DNA from: Gaetbulibacter_B jejuensis
Lineage (GTDB): Bacteria > Bacteroidota > Bacteroidia > Flavobacteriales > Flavobacteriaceae
NCBI RefSeq assembly: GCF_039524015.1
Contig: NZ_BAAAGF010000003.1
Span: forward strand, 372,001 to 436,000
Length of the DNA stretch: 64,000 bases
Direction: 5' to 3'
Positions 44,519 through 52,847 of this stretch are shown piece by piece. The notes below the pieces were generated by a model, which saw only the letters and a program-made list of their open reading frames with translations, searched no databases and was not told where the DNA came from. Each line of letters starts with the position of its first letter. The stretch's first letter is position 1. The position numbers and the translations under genes were made by a program.

Positions 44519-45694
44519 ATGAAACGATTATTACTCCTTTCGGTATTACTTTCAGTATTAGTTTCCTGTAGTGGAAGAAAACAAGTTGAAAAAGCCATAA
44601 ATACTGGTAATTACAACCAAGCGATTTATGATGCTTTAAAAAAGCTTGAAACCAATAAAAACAGCAAACGTAAACAAGATTATGCGCTTATGCTTCAAGA
44701 CGCTTACTACAAAGCTAATGAGCGCGATTTAAACAACATAAAGCATCTTAAAAAGGATAACAACCCAGAGCTGTACACTAACATTTATGAGTTGTACCTT
44801 GCGCTTAATGCACGTCAGGAAGCAGTAAAACCTGTATTGCCTTTGGTAGTTGATGGTAAAACCATAAACTTTAAGTTTAATGATTATACCAACGATATTA
44901 TTGAAGCCAGAGAGTTTGCGTCAGACTATTTATATGAAAAAGGCTTAGCGCTTTTAGAAACCGAAGACAAGTACAACATTCGTGAAGCCTACAGTATCTA
45001 TCAATATATTGAAAAGATTAACCCAAACTATGAAGATACTAGAGCTTTAATGCAAGAAGCGCACGAACGTGGAATCCATTATGTAATTGTAACTATACAA
45101 AACCAAACCAATCAGGTTATTCCTAAACGTTTGGAAAATGAGTTACTTAATTTTGACACCTATGGTTTAGACCAATTTTGGACAGCTTACCATGCTAATC
45201 CAAGCAATGAGATTGACTATGACTTTGCAATGCAATTACAGTTAAAGCGTATTAATATTACACCTGAAAAAATTACTGAGCGTCAATTACTACGCGAAAA
45301 GCAAATTGTTGATGGTTGGAAATACCAACTTGATAGCAATGGTAATGTGATGAAGGATAGCCTTGGTAACGATATTAAAGTAGATAAAATTGTGACAGTA
45401 AAAGCAAGACTGTTTGAAGTATTGCAACGTAAAAGCTCACAGGTAGTTGCCAATGTGGTGTATACCGATTTAAAAAGCAACACTACGCTAGATGCGTTTC
45501 CTATTGATAGTGGCTTTGTGTTTGAAAACCTGTTTGCCACCTTTAGAGGCGACAAACGTGCCTTAACACGCGAAGACCTAGACCTAGTGAACAACCGTAG
45601 AGTACCATTTCCTAGTAACGAACAAATGGTGTACGATACTGGTGAAGACCTTAAACTACAGCTAAAAAACATTATTAGCGATTTTAATAACTAA
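44519..45694 (+). CDS. TPR-like lipoprotein of unknown function
   Basis: The 391-residue product has a lipobox LVSCSG near residue 17. Residues 25-180 are helical with a TPR-like rhythm (KAINTGNYNQAIYDALKKL, then ALMLQDAYYKANERDLN). The C-terminal half is beta-rich with a basic middle part (ITERQLLREKQIVDGWKYQL) and ends with polar segments (FVFENLFATFRGDKRAL). Its domain family is not recognised. It may be anchored in the outer or inner membrane. A terminator begins 3 bp after the stop, and the unusual accessory region starts right behind it. Confidence 0.8.
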   Translation: MKRLLLLSVLLSVLVSCSGRKQVEKAINTGNYNQAIYDALKKLETNKNSKRKQDYALMLQDAYYKANERDLNNIKHLKKDNNPELYTNIYELYLALNARQEAVKPVLPLVVDGKTINFKFNDYTNDIIEAREFASDYLYEKGLALLETEDKYNIREAYSIYQYIEKINPNYEDTRALMQEAHERGIHYVIVTIQNQTNQVIPKRLENELLNFDTYGLDQFWTAYHANPSNEIDYDFAMQLQLKRINITPEKITERQLLREKQIVDGWKYQLDSNGNVMKDSLGNDIKVDKIVTVKARLFEVLQRKSSQVVANVVYTDLKSNTTLDAFPIDSGFVFENLFATFRGDKRALTREDLDLVNNRRVPFPSNEQMVYDTGEDLKLQLKNIISDFNN

Positions 45695-45696
45695 AT

Positions 45697-45723
45697 AAAA
45701 AACTCCCAGTTTGGGAGTTTTTT
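45697..45723 (+). terminator. terminator with CTCCC stem
   Basis: AAAAACTCCCA and TGGGAGTTTTT pair around a 3-base loop directly after the lipoprotein stop. The same CTCCC/GGGAG core recurs at 48050 and 49366. Confidence 0.9.
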
Positions 45724-45832
45724 GTGTTTCACTTAAAGTGCTTCAGTAACTAATATAGCAAGAACAAACCGAATAGAAAATCTGCGAGGACTTTCGTAAA
45801 TTATCTAAAACTAGCAATTAATTTTATACGTT

Positions 45833-45842
45833 GTTACCTGTA
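45833..45842 (-). repeat. inverted repeat copy left of the HerA-like gene
   Basis: GTTACCTGTA here is the reverse complement of TACAGGTAAC at 47939-47948. The similarity extends to TATA on one side and TTA on the other. The copies lie 5 bp beyond the stop and 25 bp before the start of the HerA-like gene. Confidence 0.6.
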
Positions 45843-45846
45843 GTTA

Positions 45847-47913
45847 TTATTCTTCATCTTCATTTATTTCAGGTACCTCAAATATCATAGGAACATTTGA
45901 TTTAAATGCCTTTCCAACTGCAATTGCTTGTCTGAATTTTAAATTCGGAAGTATTTTTACAAATTCCTGTCCCATATAATTAGAAAGGAAATCACTACTT
46001 GTTTTATCTAATTCCTGAAAAGATATTATTGAATTACATTGAGTTAGAACTGTTTTTGAAACATTAGCTGTTCTTTGAGCAATAACAAAAAATCCAATAT
46101 TGTATTTTCTACCTTGTAAAGCAATTTGAGAAATTGTATTTACTGATGCTTTTGATGCAAAATCTGAAACTCCCATTGCATTTAATTCAGGAATTATTGT
46201 ATGAGCTTCTTCAAGAACTACACAAACTCTTTTTCCAAAACTGTCTTTAGTTTTTGCAGTTTTAAATAATGTTAAGAAAAACCATTTTGTGTAATCTAAA
46301 ACATTTGAGCTGTTAGATATGTCTGGTAATTCAAAAATTGATTCCGTTTCATCTCCTTCTAGAAATAGTTTTATTGAGTTGTAGAATTCAGTTTTTATAA
46401 TCTTTTCTTGAGCCTCAATTAATTCGTGATCCCATTGATTTTGAAATTTCGCTTTTTCCTTACTTAATAACTCGATTGCATCAAATGCTTTTTTAGCACT
46501 TTCATCAGTAATTATAGCTTTTATGTCATTTATTTTATCTCTGTATTCTCCTGTTAAATCTATTATAATGACTTTAGTTGTGTCTGAAGTTATTTGTTTT
46601 ATAAGATTTCTAGTGAATACTGATTTTCCAGAACCTGTTATTCCTAAAATAGCTGTATGATGAGTTATTGATGTTTCTTTATCTATAATTACGGGATAGT
46701 TAGTATTAGGAATATATCCAATCGTATATTCATTATTATTATTTTGTTGTTCTTCTATTCTTGAAGAAAGGTATATTGGTGAGTTTATTTCAGGAACCCA
46801 CCCAAATTGTTCGAATCTTGATAGTCCAGTATTCCAAGTACCAAGCTGAATTGCTTCACCAATTATTAAACCCGTTTGGTTTTTTTGTTCTAACTGTTCG
46901 ATTTTAGTTGTTCCTTCGACAATTTGATAAAGAATCTTTTGATTATGAATATTAACTTCTAATAGTTGACCTTCGTTAATTTTAATTTTAGAATTATAAA
47001 TAAATCTAATTTTATTAATTGTACTATTTTCAGTGACAATACCTACAAATCTATTTAAGTAATCATTTTCAGGGATATTGTCGATTCTATATACAACATC
47101 TGATTTGTGATTGTCAAAAATGTTTTTATCAAATATTTTTTCTATTTCATTATTAGATAAGACTTTTACCCATTGTTGTTGGTTTAGTAGATATGTATCA
47201 AGAAGTAACCCTTTTCGTATTTTTTTATCTGTTGAATATTTAAATTCTACAAAGTCAAATATTCTAGTATTTACAATTCTTTCGGATGAATCATAAAGAC
47301 GTACTAAAAATGTGTTTTTAGATTGAACACCAAAAATTTGACCCAAAGCGAGTTTGTTACTTTTATCTTTACCTATTTGAAATAAGTCTTCAATTGCTTT
47401 TGATAAAGATGGAATATTTAATGTTATAAAGATTGCCCAAAATAGTAGTAATCCGTTGAATTGATCGTTTCCAGTTCCAAATTGCTTGAATGCTCCCCAA
47501 ATGAAAAAACTAGAAAACAAAGCTTCGGGTTTACCTATTTCTCTGTTAATTCTAGATATAAACCTTATTATTTTTGATTCTAAACCTAAACTTTTTTGTC
47601 TTAACCATAACAATAGATAACTACTTATAATTAGATATGTTATTACTGAAAGAAAAGTGTAAAAAATAAAATCTCTGTCAACTTCTTTAACTATTAAAAG
47701 TGAAATTCCAGCAGTAATAGCATTTACAAATATGTTTGAATCTTTAGAGAAATGAGGTTGGTCAATTAATGAAAGTAATATTAATAGAAGTAAACCAGAG
47801 GTAAACCAAAAATGGTTTAAAATAAAATCAAAGTTACCAGTTAGAAGCTTTCCTATAACTATTAAAATAAGAAATGATAAGCCTAAAAAAGAAAGTCTAT
47901 ATGTTTTACTCAT
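45847..47913 (-). CDS. membrane-anchored HerA-like ATPase (DUF87 type)
   Basis: The 688-residue protein has five to six hydrophobic segments in residues 1-175 (for example SFLGLSFLILIVIG and YTFLSVITYLIISSYLLLW), a beta-rich middle (about 185-400) like the HerA barrel, and a RecA/FtsK-like motor with Walker A LGITGSGKSVF near 425, Walker B VCVVLEEAHT near 565, and IGFFVIAQRTANVSK near 605. HerA ATPases translocate DNA, often with NurA, or power defence systems, but they are rarely fused to a membrane part. No nuclease gene is adjacent. Flanking inverted repeats suggest it arrived as one unit. Role unknown. Confidence 0.85.
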   Translation of the reverse strand: MSKTYRLSFLGLSFLILIVIGKLLTGNFDFILNHFWFTSGLLLLILLSLIDQPHFSKDSNIFVNAITAGISLLIVKEVDRDFIFYTFLSVITYLIISSYLLLWLRQKSLGLESKIIRFISRINREIGKPEALFSSFFIWGAFKQFGTGNDQFNGLLLFWAIFITLNIPSLSKAIEDLFQIGKDKSNKLALGQIFGVQSKNTFLVRLYDSSERIVNTRIFDFVEFKYSTDKKIRKGLLLDTYLLNQQQWVKVLSNNEIEKIFDKNIFDNHKSDVVYRIDNIPENDYLNRFVGIVTENSTINKIRFIYNSKIKINEGQLLEVNIHNQKILYQIVEGTTKIEQLEQKNQTGLIIGEAIQLGTWNTGLSRFEQFGWVPEINSPIYLSSRIEEQQNNNNEYTIGYIPNTNYPVIIDKETSITHHTAILGITGSGKSVFTRNLIKQITSDTTKVIIIDLTGEYRDKINDIKAIITDESAKKAFDAIELLSKEKAKFQNQWDHELIEAQEKIIKTEFYNSIKLFLEGDETESIFELPDISNSSNVLDYTKWFFLTLFKTAKTKDSFGKRVCVVLEEAHTIIPELNAMGVSDFASKASVNTISQIALQGRKYNIGFFVIAQRTANVSKTVLTQCNSIISFQELDKTSSDFLSNYMGQEFVKILPNLKFRQAIAVGKAFKSNVPMIFEVPEINEDEE

Positions 47914-47938
47914 TTTCTATTTTCGTTGTTTGGTTAAT

Positions 47939-47948
47939 TACAGGTAAC
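47939..47948 (+). repeat. inverted repeat copy right of the HerA-like gene
   Basis: TACAGGTAAC is the partner of 45833-45842. The pair bounds a 2.1-kb unit that contains only the HerA-like gene. Confidence 0.6.
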
Positions 47949-48023
47949 TTTATAAGATGTGGGTTGTTTTAATTATCCCTATCCAAAACACAGCAAGATA
48001 CCAACTCCTAAAACAGTATACAA

Positions 48024-48039
48024 TACGTAACGTTACGTA
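48024..48039. repeat. 16-bp palindrome, copy 1
   Basis: TACGTAACGTTACGTA, fully self-complementary, 10 bp from a terminator stem. Exact copies lie at 55058, 58344 and 59746. Confidence 0.9.
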
Positions 48040-48049
48040 GTTTTCATAA

Positions 48050-48074
48050 AAAAACTCCCAAATTGGGAGTTTTT
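48050..48074 (-). terminator. terminator with CTCCC stem
   Basis: AAAAACTCCCAA and TTGGGAGTTTTT pair at the foot of the region behind the T9SS beta-propeller gene. In the minus direction it lies between that gene and palindrome copy 1. Confidence 0.85.
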
Positions 48075-48087
48075 ATGTTTCGCTTAA

Positions 48088-48152
48088 TGGCTTTGACTAT
48101 GTACGCTGCGTAAAAATCTGTAGGATTTCGCATATAAGGACAAACAAAGCCA
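48088..48152. repeat. nested imperfect hairpin behind the T9SS beta-propeller gene
   Basis: TGGCTTTG (48088-48095) pairs with CAAAGCCA (48145-48152); inside, TGCG/CGCA and AAATC/GATTT form a second stem around TGTAG. The structure ends 25 bp from the stop codon at 48178. A related AATCTGCGAGGA core is seen near 45779. Confidence 0.6.
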
Positions 48153-48177
48153 TAGTTTATATACAGTACTAGCAGTA

Positions 48178-49230
48178 TTATTCTTTTATAAACTTTACTG
48201 CGTTTCCAGTATTAAATTTTAAAAAATATGTTCCATCAGTAAGATTTTGAACATTGATTTTTTCATTGTTAGAAATAGTTCCTCTATTTATTTCCATCCC
48301 TAAGATATTATAAATTATATAATCTTCACTTTCAGTTAAATTGGTTATTTTAATAATGTTAGCTGTTGGGTTAGGATAGACTTTAATTGCAACATTTTCT
48401 GAAGAGATATTGTCAATTGATAACGTAAGATCTGTATACTTAGAAATTTTGTTTCCGCTAAATTCAGAGATGTATAAATCATCTCCATCAAATACAAGCC
48501 CAGAAGGATTATTTAAGCCTGTTGTTATCACACTTGTTATTGTTGGGTTTGTTGCTGTGATATCAATTTTTGAAATTTTATTTCCACCAAATTCAGAGAT
48601 GTATAAATCATTTCCTTTAAGAACAATACCTTCAGGATTAGCTAAACCTGTTATCACATCTGTTGCAACTGGATTTGTTGCTGTAATGTCAATTTTTGAA
48701 ATTCTATTTCCACTATATTCAGCGATGTATAAATAGTTTCCATTAATAACAAGTCCATAAGGGTTATTTAAGCCTGTTATTACATCTGTTGCAACTGGAT
48801 TTGTATCTGTAATGTCAATTTTTACAATTTTATTTGCATTACCTTGAGCGATGTATAAATCATCTCCATCAAATACAAGTCCAGAAGGGTTAGTCAAACC
48901 TGTTACCACTTCTGTTGCAACTGGATTTGTATCTGTAATGTCTATTTTTAAAATTTTATCTCCATGATATTCAGCAATGTACAAATCATTTCCTTTAAGA
49001 CATATTCCATAAGCACTATTTACTGAAATCACATCTGTTACAACTGGATTTGTAGCTGTAATGTCAATTTTTGAAATTTTATTTCCATTATATTCAGAAA
49101 TGTATAAATCATTTCCGTTAAGAATAATATTATTTGGTGTGTTTAATCCTGTTGTAACTACATCATTTAATTGTGCATTAATTTTATTAATACTCAAAAT
49201 AAAAATTGCTAAAAAGTAAATTTGTTTCAT
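48178..49230 (-). CDS. secreted six-blade beta-propeller protein with T9SS sorting domain
   Basis: ATG 49230 gives 350 residues and a clear signal peptide (YFLAIFILSINKINAQ); an upstream extension is open but lacks one. Six tandem repeats of about 42 residues follow, each with a GNDLYIAE-like strand, KISKIDIT, and ATNPVATDVITGL; they look like a six-bladed NHL/SMP-type propeller. The repeats are also nearly identical in DNA, which points to recent duplication. The end (VKVYPNPTANIIKI to FIKE) is a type A sorting domain for type IX secretion. No binding partner can be named. Confidence 0.88.
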   Translation of the reverse strand: MKQIYFLAIFILSINKINAQLNDVVTTGLNTPNNIILNGNDLYISEYNGNKISKIDITATNPVVTDVISVNSAYGICLKGNDLYIAEYHGDKILKIDITDTNPVATEVVTGLTNPSGLVFDGDDLYIAQGNANKIVKIDITDTNPVATDVITGLNNPYGLVINGNYLYIAEYSGNRISKIDITATNPVATDVITGLANPEGIVLKGNDLYISEFGGNKISKIDITATNPTITSVITTGLNNPSGLVFDGDDLYISEFSGNKISKYTDLTLSIDNISSENVAIKVYPNPTANIIKITNLTESEDYIIYNILGMEINRGTISNNEKINVQNLTDGTYFLKFNTGNAVKFIKE

Positions 49231-49336
49231 AATTGGTAAATATTTGGGGTTTAAAATGTTTGCTAAAATAAAAATATGGGTCGTTTTCATTACCCATACA
49301 AATTGCTGAGCGAAATTAATATTTTTAAATTTTATA

Positions 49337-49356
49337 CACGTAATACCGTTACGTAA
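49337..49356. repeat. degenerate copy of the palindrome
   Basis: ACGTAA and TTACGT are separated by five bases here, where the other copies are contiguous. It lies 10 bp from a terminator stem, the same arrangement as the exact copies. Confidence 0.65.
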
Positions 49357-49365
49357 TTTTCATAA

Positions 49366-49391
49366 AAAAACTCCCAGATTAGGGAGTTTTT
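49366..49391 (-). terminator. terminator behind the VOC-protein gene
   Basis: AAAAACTCCC and GGGAGTTTTT pair around AGATTA. In the minus direction it lies 94 bp after the stop of the VOC gene. Confidence 0.85.
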
Positions 49392-49484
49392 ATAGTGTTT
49401 AAGTTTTGTAAGATTAGTTTATTTTAACTCTTTTGGCTTATTTCTTATATACTCACATTATTTTTAATACGACGTTTTATTGTT

Positions 49485-50003
49485 TTATTGCTTATGTGCA
49501 TAAGCACCAGACGAATAGGTTAACTCGTAACTGTGTGTGTAAACTTCAAAAACAATCCCAAAAGGGTCTTCGACATAACACATTTTATACGGTTTATCGT
49601 TTGGATAGTACTCTCTAATTGGCATTCGTTGTTTTCCGCCAGCAGCTACTATTTTTTCAATTAAACCTTCAATATCAGGATCTTGAACACAAAAATGAAA
49701 TAAACCAGTGTTAAACGGATTAAACTCTGGTGCTTCTTTTTTACCATGTGGAAAACTAAAGAGCTCCACTCCTATTCCATCAGATGTGGCTAAGTGAGCA
49801 ATTTCAAAAGTGTCCCAATCGTTACCAAACACATCAATACACATTTGCCCAATGGCAGTATCGGTTTCTTTTTTAACTTCAGAAGGTGGCATAATGGTAT
49901 ACCAACCCATTACTTCAGAATAAAACTTTGCAGCTTTATGAATATCAGGTACTGTAATACCTATATGCGAAAATGATTTTGGATAATTTTTAATAGATGT
50001 CAT
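49485..50003 (-). CDS. VOC/glyoxalase-fold protein
   Basis: From ATG 50003 the protein has 172 residues; an alternative ATG lies seven codons upstream but inside the promoter spacing. The pattern is of the VOC superfamily: SHIGITVPDIHKAAKFYSEV at the start and CYVEDPFGIVFEVYTHS near the end, with the metal-ligand candidates His (SHIGIT), His (GLFHFCV) and Glu (FEVYT). Family members include lactoylglutathione lyase and dioxygenases; a precise reaction cannot be given. It is divergent from an HxlR-type regulator gene, which probably controls it. Confidence 0.87.
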   Translation of the reverse strand: MTSIKNYPKSFSHIGITVPDIHKAAKFYSEVMGWYTIMPPSEVKKETDTAIGQMCIDVFGNDWDTFEIAHLATSDGIGVELFSFPHGKKEAPEFNPFNTGLFHFCVQDPDIEGLIEKIVAAGGKQRMPIREYYPNDKPYKMCYVEDPFGIVFEVYTHSYELTYSSGAYAHKQ

Positions 50004-50021
50004 AAACTTTATTTTTAATGG

Positions 50022-50052
50022 CAAAATTAATTTATATTTGCTTTATAGGCAA
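50022..50052 (-). promoter_or_regulatory. promoter of the VOC-protein gene
   Basis: On the minus strand TTG (50052-50050), 20 bases, and TAATTTTG (50029-50022) match the Bacteroidota consensus, 18 bp before the ATG at 50003. Confidence 0.75.
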
Positions 50053-50056
50053 TAAC

Positions 50057-50084
50057 TTACCAAAAAGTAGTATAGTTACCAAAA
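50057..50084. promoter_or_regulatory. direct repeats, candidate HxlR operator
   Basis: TTACCAAAA occurs at 50057-50065 and 50076-50084, 19 bp apart, on the same face of the helix within about two turns. The pair lies between the HxlR start and the VOC promoter. Confidence 0.45.
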
Positions 50085-50124
50085 GGAGTAAAATGCTAAT
50101 TATTAATATAATAAAATTTAAATT

Positions 50125-50436
50125 TTGAATAAAGAACTTCACTGCCCTTTGAATTACACCATGAATTTAATAGGCACAAAATGGAAACCTTTAATATTAT
50201 TTCATTTGCTAGAAGGAGGATTACGCTCAGGCGTTTTGCAAAAGAAAATTCCTGGTATCTCTAATAAAATGTTTACCCAAACTGTGAGAGAGTTAGAGCA
50301 CGATGGACTTATTACAAGAAAAGTATTTCCTGTAGTGCCTCCTAAAGTTGAGTATCGATTGAGTGAAAGAGGACAATCGTTAGAAACTATTTTAAGAGGA
50401 TTAGACGAATGGGGTTTAGAGGATTGTAAAAAGTAG
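50125..50436 (+). CDS. HxlR-family transcriptional regulator
   Basis: Translation starts at TTG 50125, which fits the conserved N-terminus: ELHCPLNYTMNLIGTKWKPL, with the Cys that many HxlR proteins use to sense electrophiles or oxidants. The 103 residues form one winged helix (LRSGVLQKKIPGISNKMFTQ, then LEHDGLITRKVFPVVPPKVEY). Divergence from a VOC-protein gene, a typical electrophile detoxification enzyme, makes aldehyde or quinone sensing plausible but unproven. A terminator shared with the convergent lipoprotein gene follows. Confidence 0.92.
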   Translation: MNKELHCPLNYTMNLIGTKWKPLILFHLLEGGLRSGVLQKKIPGISNKMFTQTVRELEHDGLITRKVFPVVPPKVEYRLSERGQSLETILRGLDEWGLEDCKK

Positions 50437-50446
50437 CTACAATAAA

Positions 50447-50469
50447 AAAACACCCGAATTGGGTGTTTT
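50447..50469. terminator. terminator with AAAACACCC stem, copy 1
   Basis: AAAACACCC and GGGTGTTTT around GAATT, between the convergent HxlR and PhnB-like genes. First of six copies of the same stem in this region. Confidence 0.9.
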
Positions 50470-50514
50470 AAGATGGGTTAGTTAAAAAGTGTCAACAAAA
50501 GATTACCCTCGTTT

Positions 50515-51063
50515 TTATTTTAAATTGAGTTGCCAAGACACACCAAACTGGTCTTCGACAAAACCAAATTTCTGACTGAAACCGTAGTTGTTTAATGGCA
50601 TCATCACTGTTCCGTTTTCTGATAGTTTTGTGAATAATTCTTCTAGTTCACTATTATCCTTACACTCTACAAAATTAGAAACTGCTGGAGTAAATCCCCA
50701 ATCGTGTATTGCAGGACTATCGCTACACATAAACTGTTTTCCGTTTAAACTAAATGTTGCATGCATTATTGTTCCTTCCTGTCCTGGAGCATCTTTTCCC
50801 CAACGTTTTACATCTTCAATTTTAGAATTATCAAACAAGGTTATGTAAAAGTTCATGGCTTGTTCGGCATCTCCTTTTTGAAAAGTTAAAAATGTAGCTA
50901 TTTGGTTGGTTGTAGTTTTTATATTGTCTTTGTACAACTGCTTTATACTGTCTAGTTCAGTTTGCAACTGGCTTAACTCCTCTTGGGTTTTACTAGTTTT
51001 CTCATTGTTTGAGCAACTTAACGTTAGTGTAAATACTAAAAGTAACAGTGTAAATTTATTCAT
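50515..51063 (-). CDS. lipoprotein carrying a PhnB-type VOC domain
   Basis: The 182-residue protein has a lipobox LTLSCS near residue 17, then a coiled-coil-like spacer (LSQLQTELDSIKQLYKDN), then a PhnB-like VOC domain (about 50-182): TFLTFQKGDAEQAMNFYITL, MHATFSLNGKQFMCSD and FGFVEDQFGVSWQL. PhnB-like proteins are normally soluble cytoplasmic proteins; here export and membrane attachment are predicted. The pattern of His ligands for metal is weak, so it may bind a small molecule without catalysis. Convergent to the HxlR gene. Confidence 0.85.
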   Translation of the reverse strand: MNKFTLLLLVFTLTLSCSNNEKTSKTQEELSQLQTELDSIKQLYKDNIKTTTNQIATFLTFQKGDAEQAMNFYITLFDNSKIEDVKRWGKDAPGQEGTIMHATFSLNGKQFMCSDSPAIHDWGFTPAVSNFVECKDNSELEELFTKLSENGTVMMPLNNYGFSQKFGFVEDQFGVSWQLNLK

Positions 51064-51141
51064 GATTACATTTTTATCTTAAGCTAAGATAGAGCGTATA
51101 AAATTAGATACAAAACACAGAGCATATAAGTGTATTAACTT

Positions 51142-52032
51142 TTAAAACTTTATGTTGTGTTCTTTTATAAATTTTTCAGCACTATAATCCTCTTTATAAT
51201 TTAAGGCTTGTAATATTTTTTTTGCTGTTTGGATATCTTTATTAAACCCTTCAATTCCAAGATACAAATACTTAGCATAGAGAAATTGAGCATACTCTTT
51301 ACTTGAAGGGTCACTGCCTTTATCATTAACTGCAGCCACTAGATAATCGTTAGCTGTTTTTTGGTCTTTAACAACATCACCTTTTCCTTCTCTGTAAATA
51401 ACACTAACTGATGTAAGTGCTTGGGAGCGTAAGTGACTTTTTACTTTAACATACCACTCGACAGCTTTAGAATATTTTTGTTTGTTTTCAAAGGCATTTG
51501 CAAGTACAATTGCAGCTTCGTTATGACCTAACTGATGCGCTTTAGATAGATAATCTTGAAACTTTTGGAAATCTGGTTTAAAATTAAAATCACTATGGAA
51601 CCTACTGGTCGAATCATAAAGCAACCCTAAATACCAATTAGCATCGGCATTACCTGAATTAGCAGCATATTTTACTAAACCTAAGCTTATTTCACAATCA
51701 TTACATTTTTCGGTTATAGGGTTATATACTGGTATATATCTACCTTCACGCATTGCTTTATAAATAGGATAAAGCATATCAATTTCTTGCAAGGCTTTAC
51801 GGTTATTATTGACACAATTTAACTTTTCCTTTTCTTTTGAAACAAATTGTAAATGAGACCATATTTCCTTAAAAGTTGTATCGTAATCTATAAGTCCTTT
51901 TTTGTTTTTTTCAAGAGTTTGATTTAATTTGGTTTGAAACCTTTGCTCACTACTACTTTGAGCAAAAAGTGAATTTTGAACACTAAATGAGCTTAGCAAT
52001 ATCGTTATAATAATTATTCTAATGTGTTTCAT
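51142..52032 (-). CDS. secreted SEL1/TPR-like repeat protein
   Basis: This 296-residue protein has a signal peptide (IIIITILLSSFSVQNSLFAQ) and at least four SEL1-type repeats in residues 110-270 (for example LVKYAANSGNADANWYLGLL, YLSKAHQLGHNEAAIVLANA and ASVIYREGKGD-like parts). Two Cys in KCNDCEISL may form a disulfide. SEL1 repeats act as protein-binding solenoids in the periplasm; the partner is unknown. It is a single gene, 110 nt from the PhnB-like gene behind it. Confidence 0.82.
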   Translation of the reverse strand: MKHIRIIIITILLSSFSVQNSLFAQSSSEQRFQTKLNQTLEKNKKGLIDYDTTFKEIWSHLQFVSKEKEKLNCVNNNRKALQEIDMLYPIYKAMREGRYIPVYNPITEKCNDCEISLGLVKYAANSGNADANWYLGLLYDSTSRFHSDFNFKPDFQKFQDYLSKAHQLGHNEAAIVLANAFENKQKYSKAVEWYVKVKSHLRSQALTSVSVIYREGKGDVVKDQKTANDYLVAAVNDKGSDPSSKEYAQFLYAKYLYLGIEGFNKDIQTAKKILQALNYKEDYSAEKFIKEHNIKF

Positions 52033-52140
52033 TGTTTTTATTTTAAATTACATTATTACAAGTAATTATATCTGTTTATAGTAACATCACGAAGTTAATT
52101 TTTTTTAAGCATAAAATCAATTTGTAACTGTACTAACACA

Positions 52141-52164
52141 AAAACACCCATTTTGGATGTTTTT
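52141..52164 (-). terminator. imperfect copy of the AAAACACCC terminator
   Basis: AAAACACCC pairs with GGATGTTTT with one mismatch, followed in the minus direction by A-rich DNA. It lies behind the cupin gene. Confidence 0.6.
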
Positions 52165-52220
52165 TAATGTGTTTATTTTGCCTAATACCTCTCAACTATA
52201 GAGTGATAAAGGGACTAGAT

Positions 52221-52793
52221 TTAAACAAATTTTAATTTATACTTTGCACAAATATCAGTAACCTTTTTCATGTCAGGAGGTCCACTAGGTAATTGCGATA
52301 ATTCTGAAAACATATCCTCTAATCCAGCTGGAAAAATACTTAACATTGCCTTAGCTTTTTCGTCGCCTATAACTCTCCAAGAATGTGGTACACCTTTAGG
52401 GCAAAAAATTAAATCGCCAGCTTGCAGAACAGTAGTGGTATTGTCTATGCTCATTTCAACCTTACCAGACAGTACTTGAAATACTTCATCTTCGTTTTCA
52501 TGAACGTGAGGCGGAATTCCTACTCCAGGGTCATTGTTTTGTTCTATTAATGTAAATTGTCCATTAGTATCTTTTCCTGTTAGCTTAATAGTTTGATTAT
52601 CGCCCAAAACATTCAACGCATCACCATTATCATTAGTAACTATTTTATGCTCTAAAGAAGGCTTTTCTTTAACCTCTGAAGATTCGCTTTCAGCCTCTTT
52701 TGTCGATTCTGTTTTACAAGCATTAAGCATAGGTATCATTGAAAATGCTCCAATACCAACTGCTGTAGACTTTAAAAATTTTTTACGGTTCAT
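52221..52793 (-). CDS. exported cupin-domain lipoprotein
   Basis: The product (190 residues) starts MNRKKFLKSTAVGIGAFSM, ending in the lipobox LNAC; the RK pair and long leader are compatible with Tat-type or Sec export. The cupin fold (about 80-165) has the metal-binding set in PPHVHENEDEVFQVLSG and PKGVPHSWRVIG, with three His and one Glu. Cupins of this class may be dioxygenases, isomerases or small-molecule sensors; the reaction is not predictable. A 38-bp repeat lies upstream of the gene and is shared with the metallopeptidase-like gene. Confidence 0.85.
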   Translation of the reverse strand: MNRKKFLKSTAVGIGAFSMIPMLNACKTESTKEAESESSEVKEKPSLEHKIVTNDNGDALNVLGDNQTIKLTGKDTNGQFTLIEQNNDPGVGIPPHVHENEDEVFQVLSGKVEMSIDNTTTVLQAGDLIFCPKGVPHSWRVIGDEKAKAMLSIFPAGLEDMFSELSQLPSGPPDMKKVTDICAKYKLKFV

Positions 52794-52847
52794 ACTATTA
52801 TATTGATTGGTTAGTGTATCAAGACTATATATTGTCTATGCTAAGCA

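Noticed and set aside
48440..49190. Regularly spaced repeats that could look like a CRISPR array
   Set aside because: They are in one long reading frame, the unit is about 126 bp, and the spacing encodes propeller blades. No cas genes are near.
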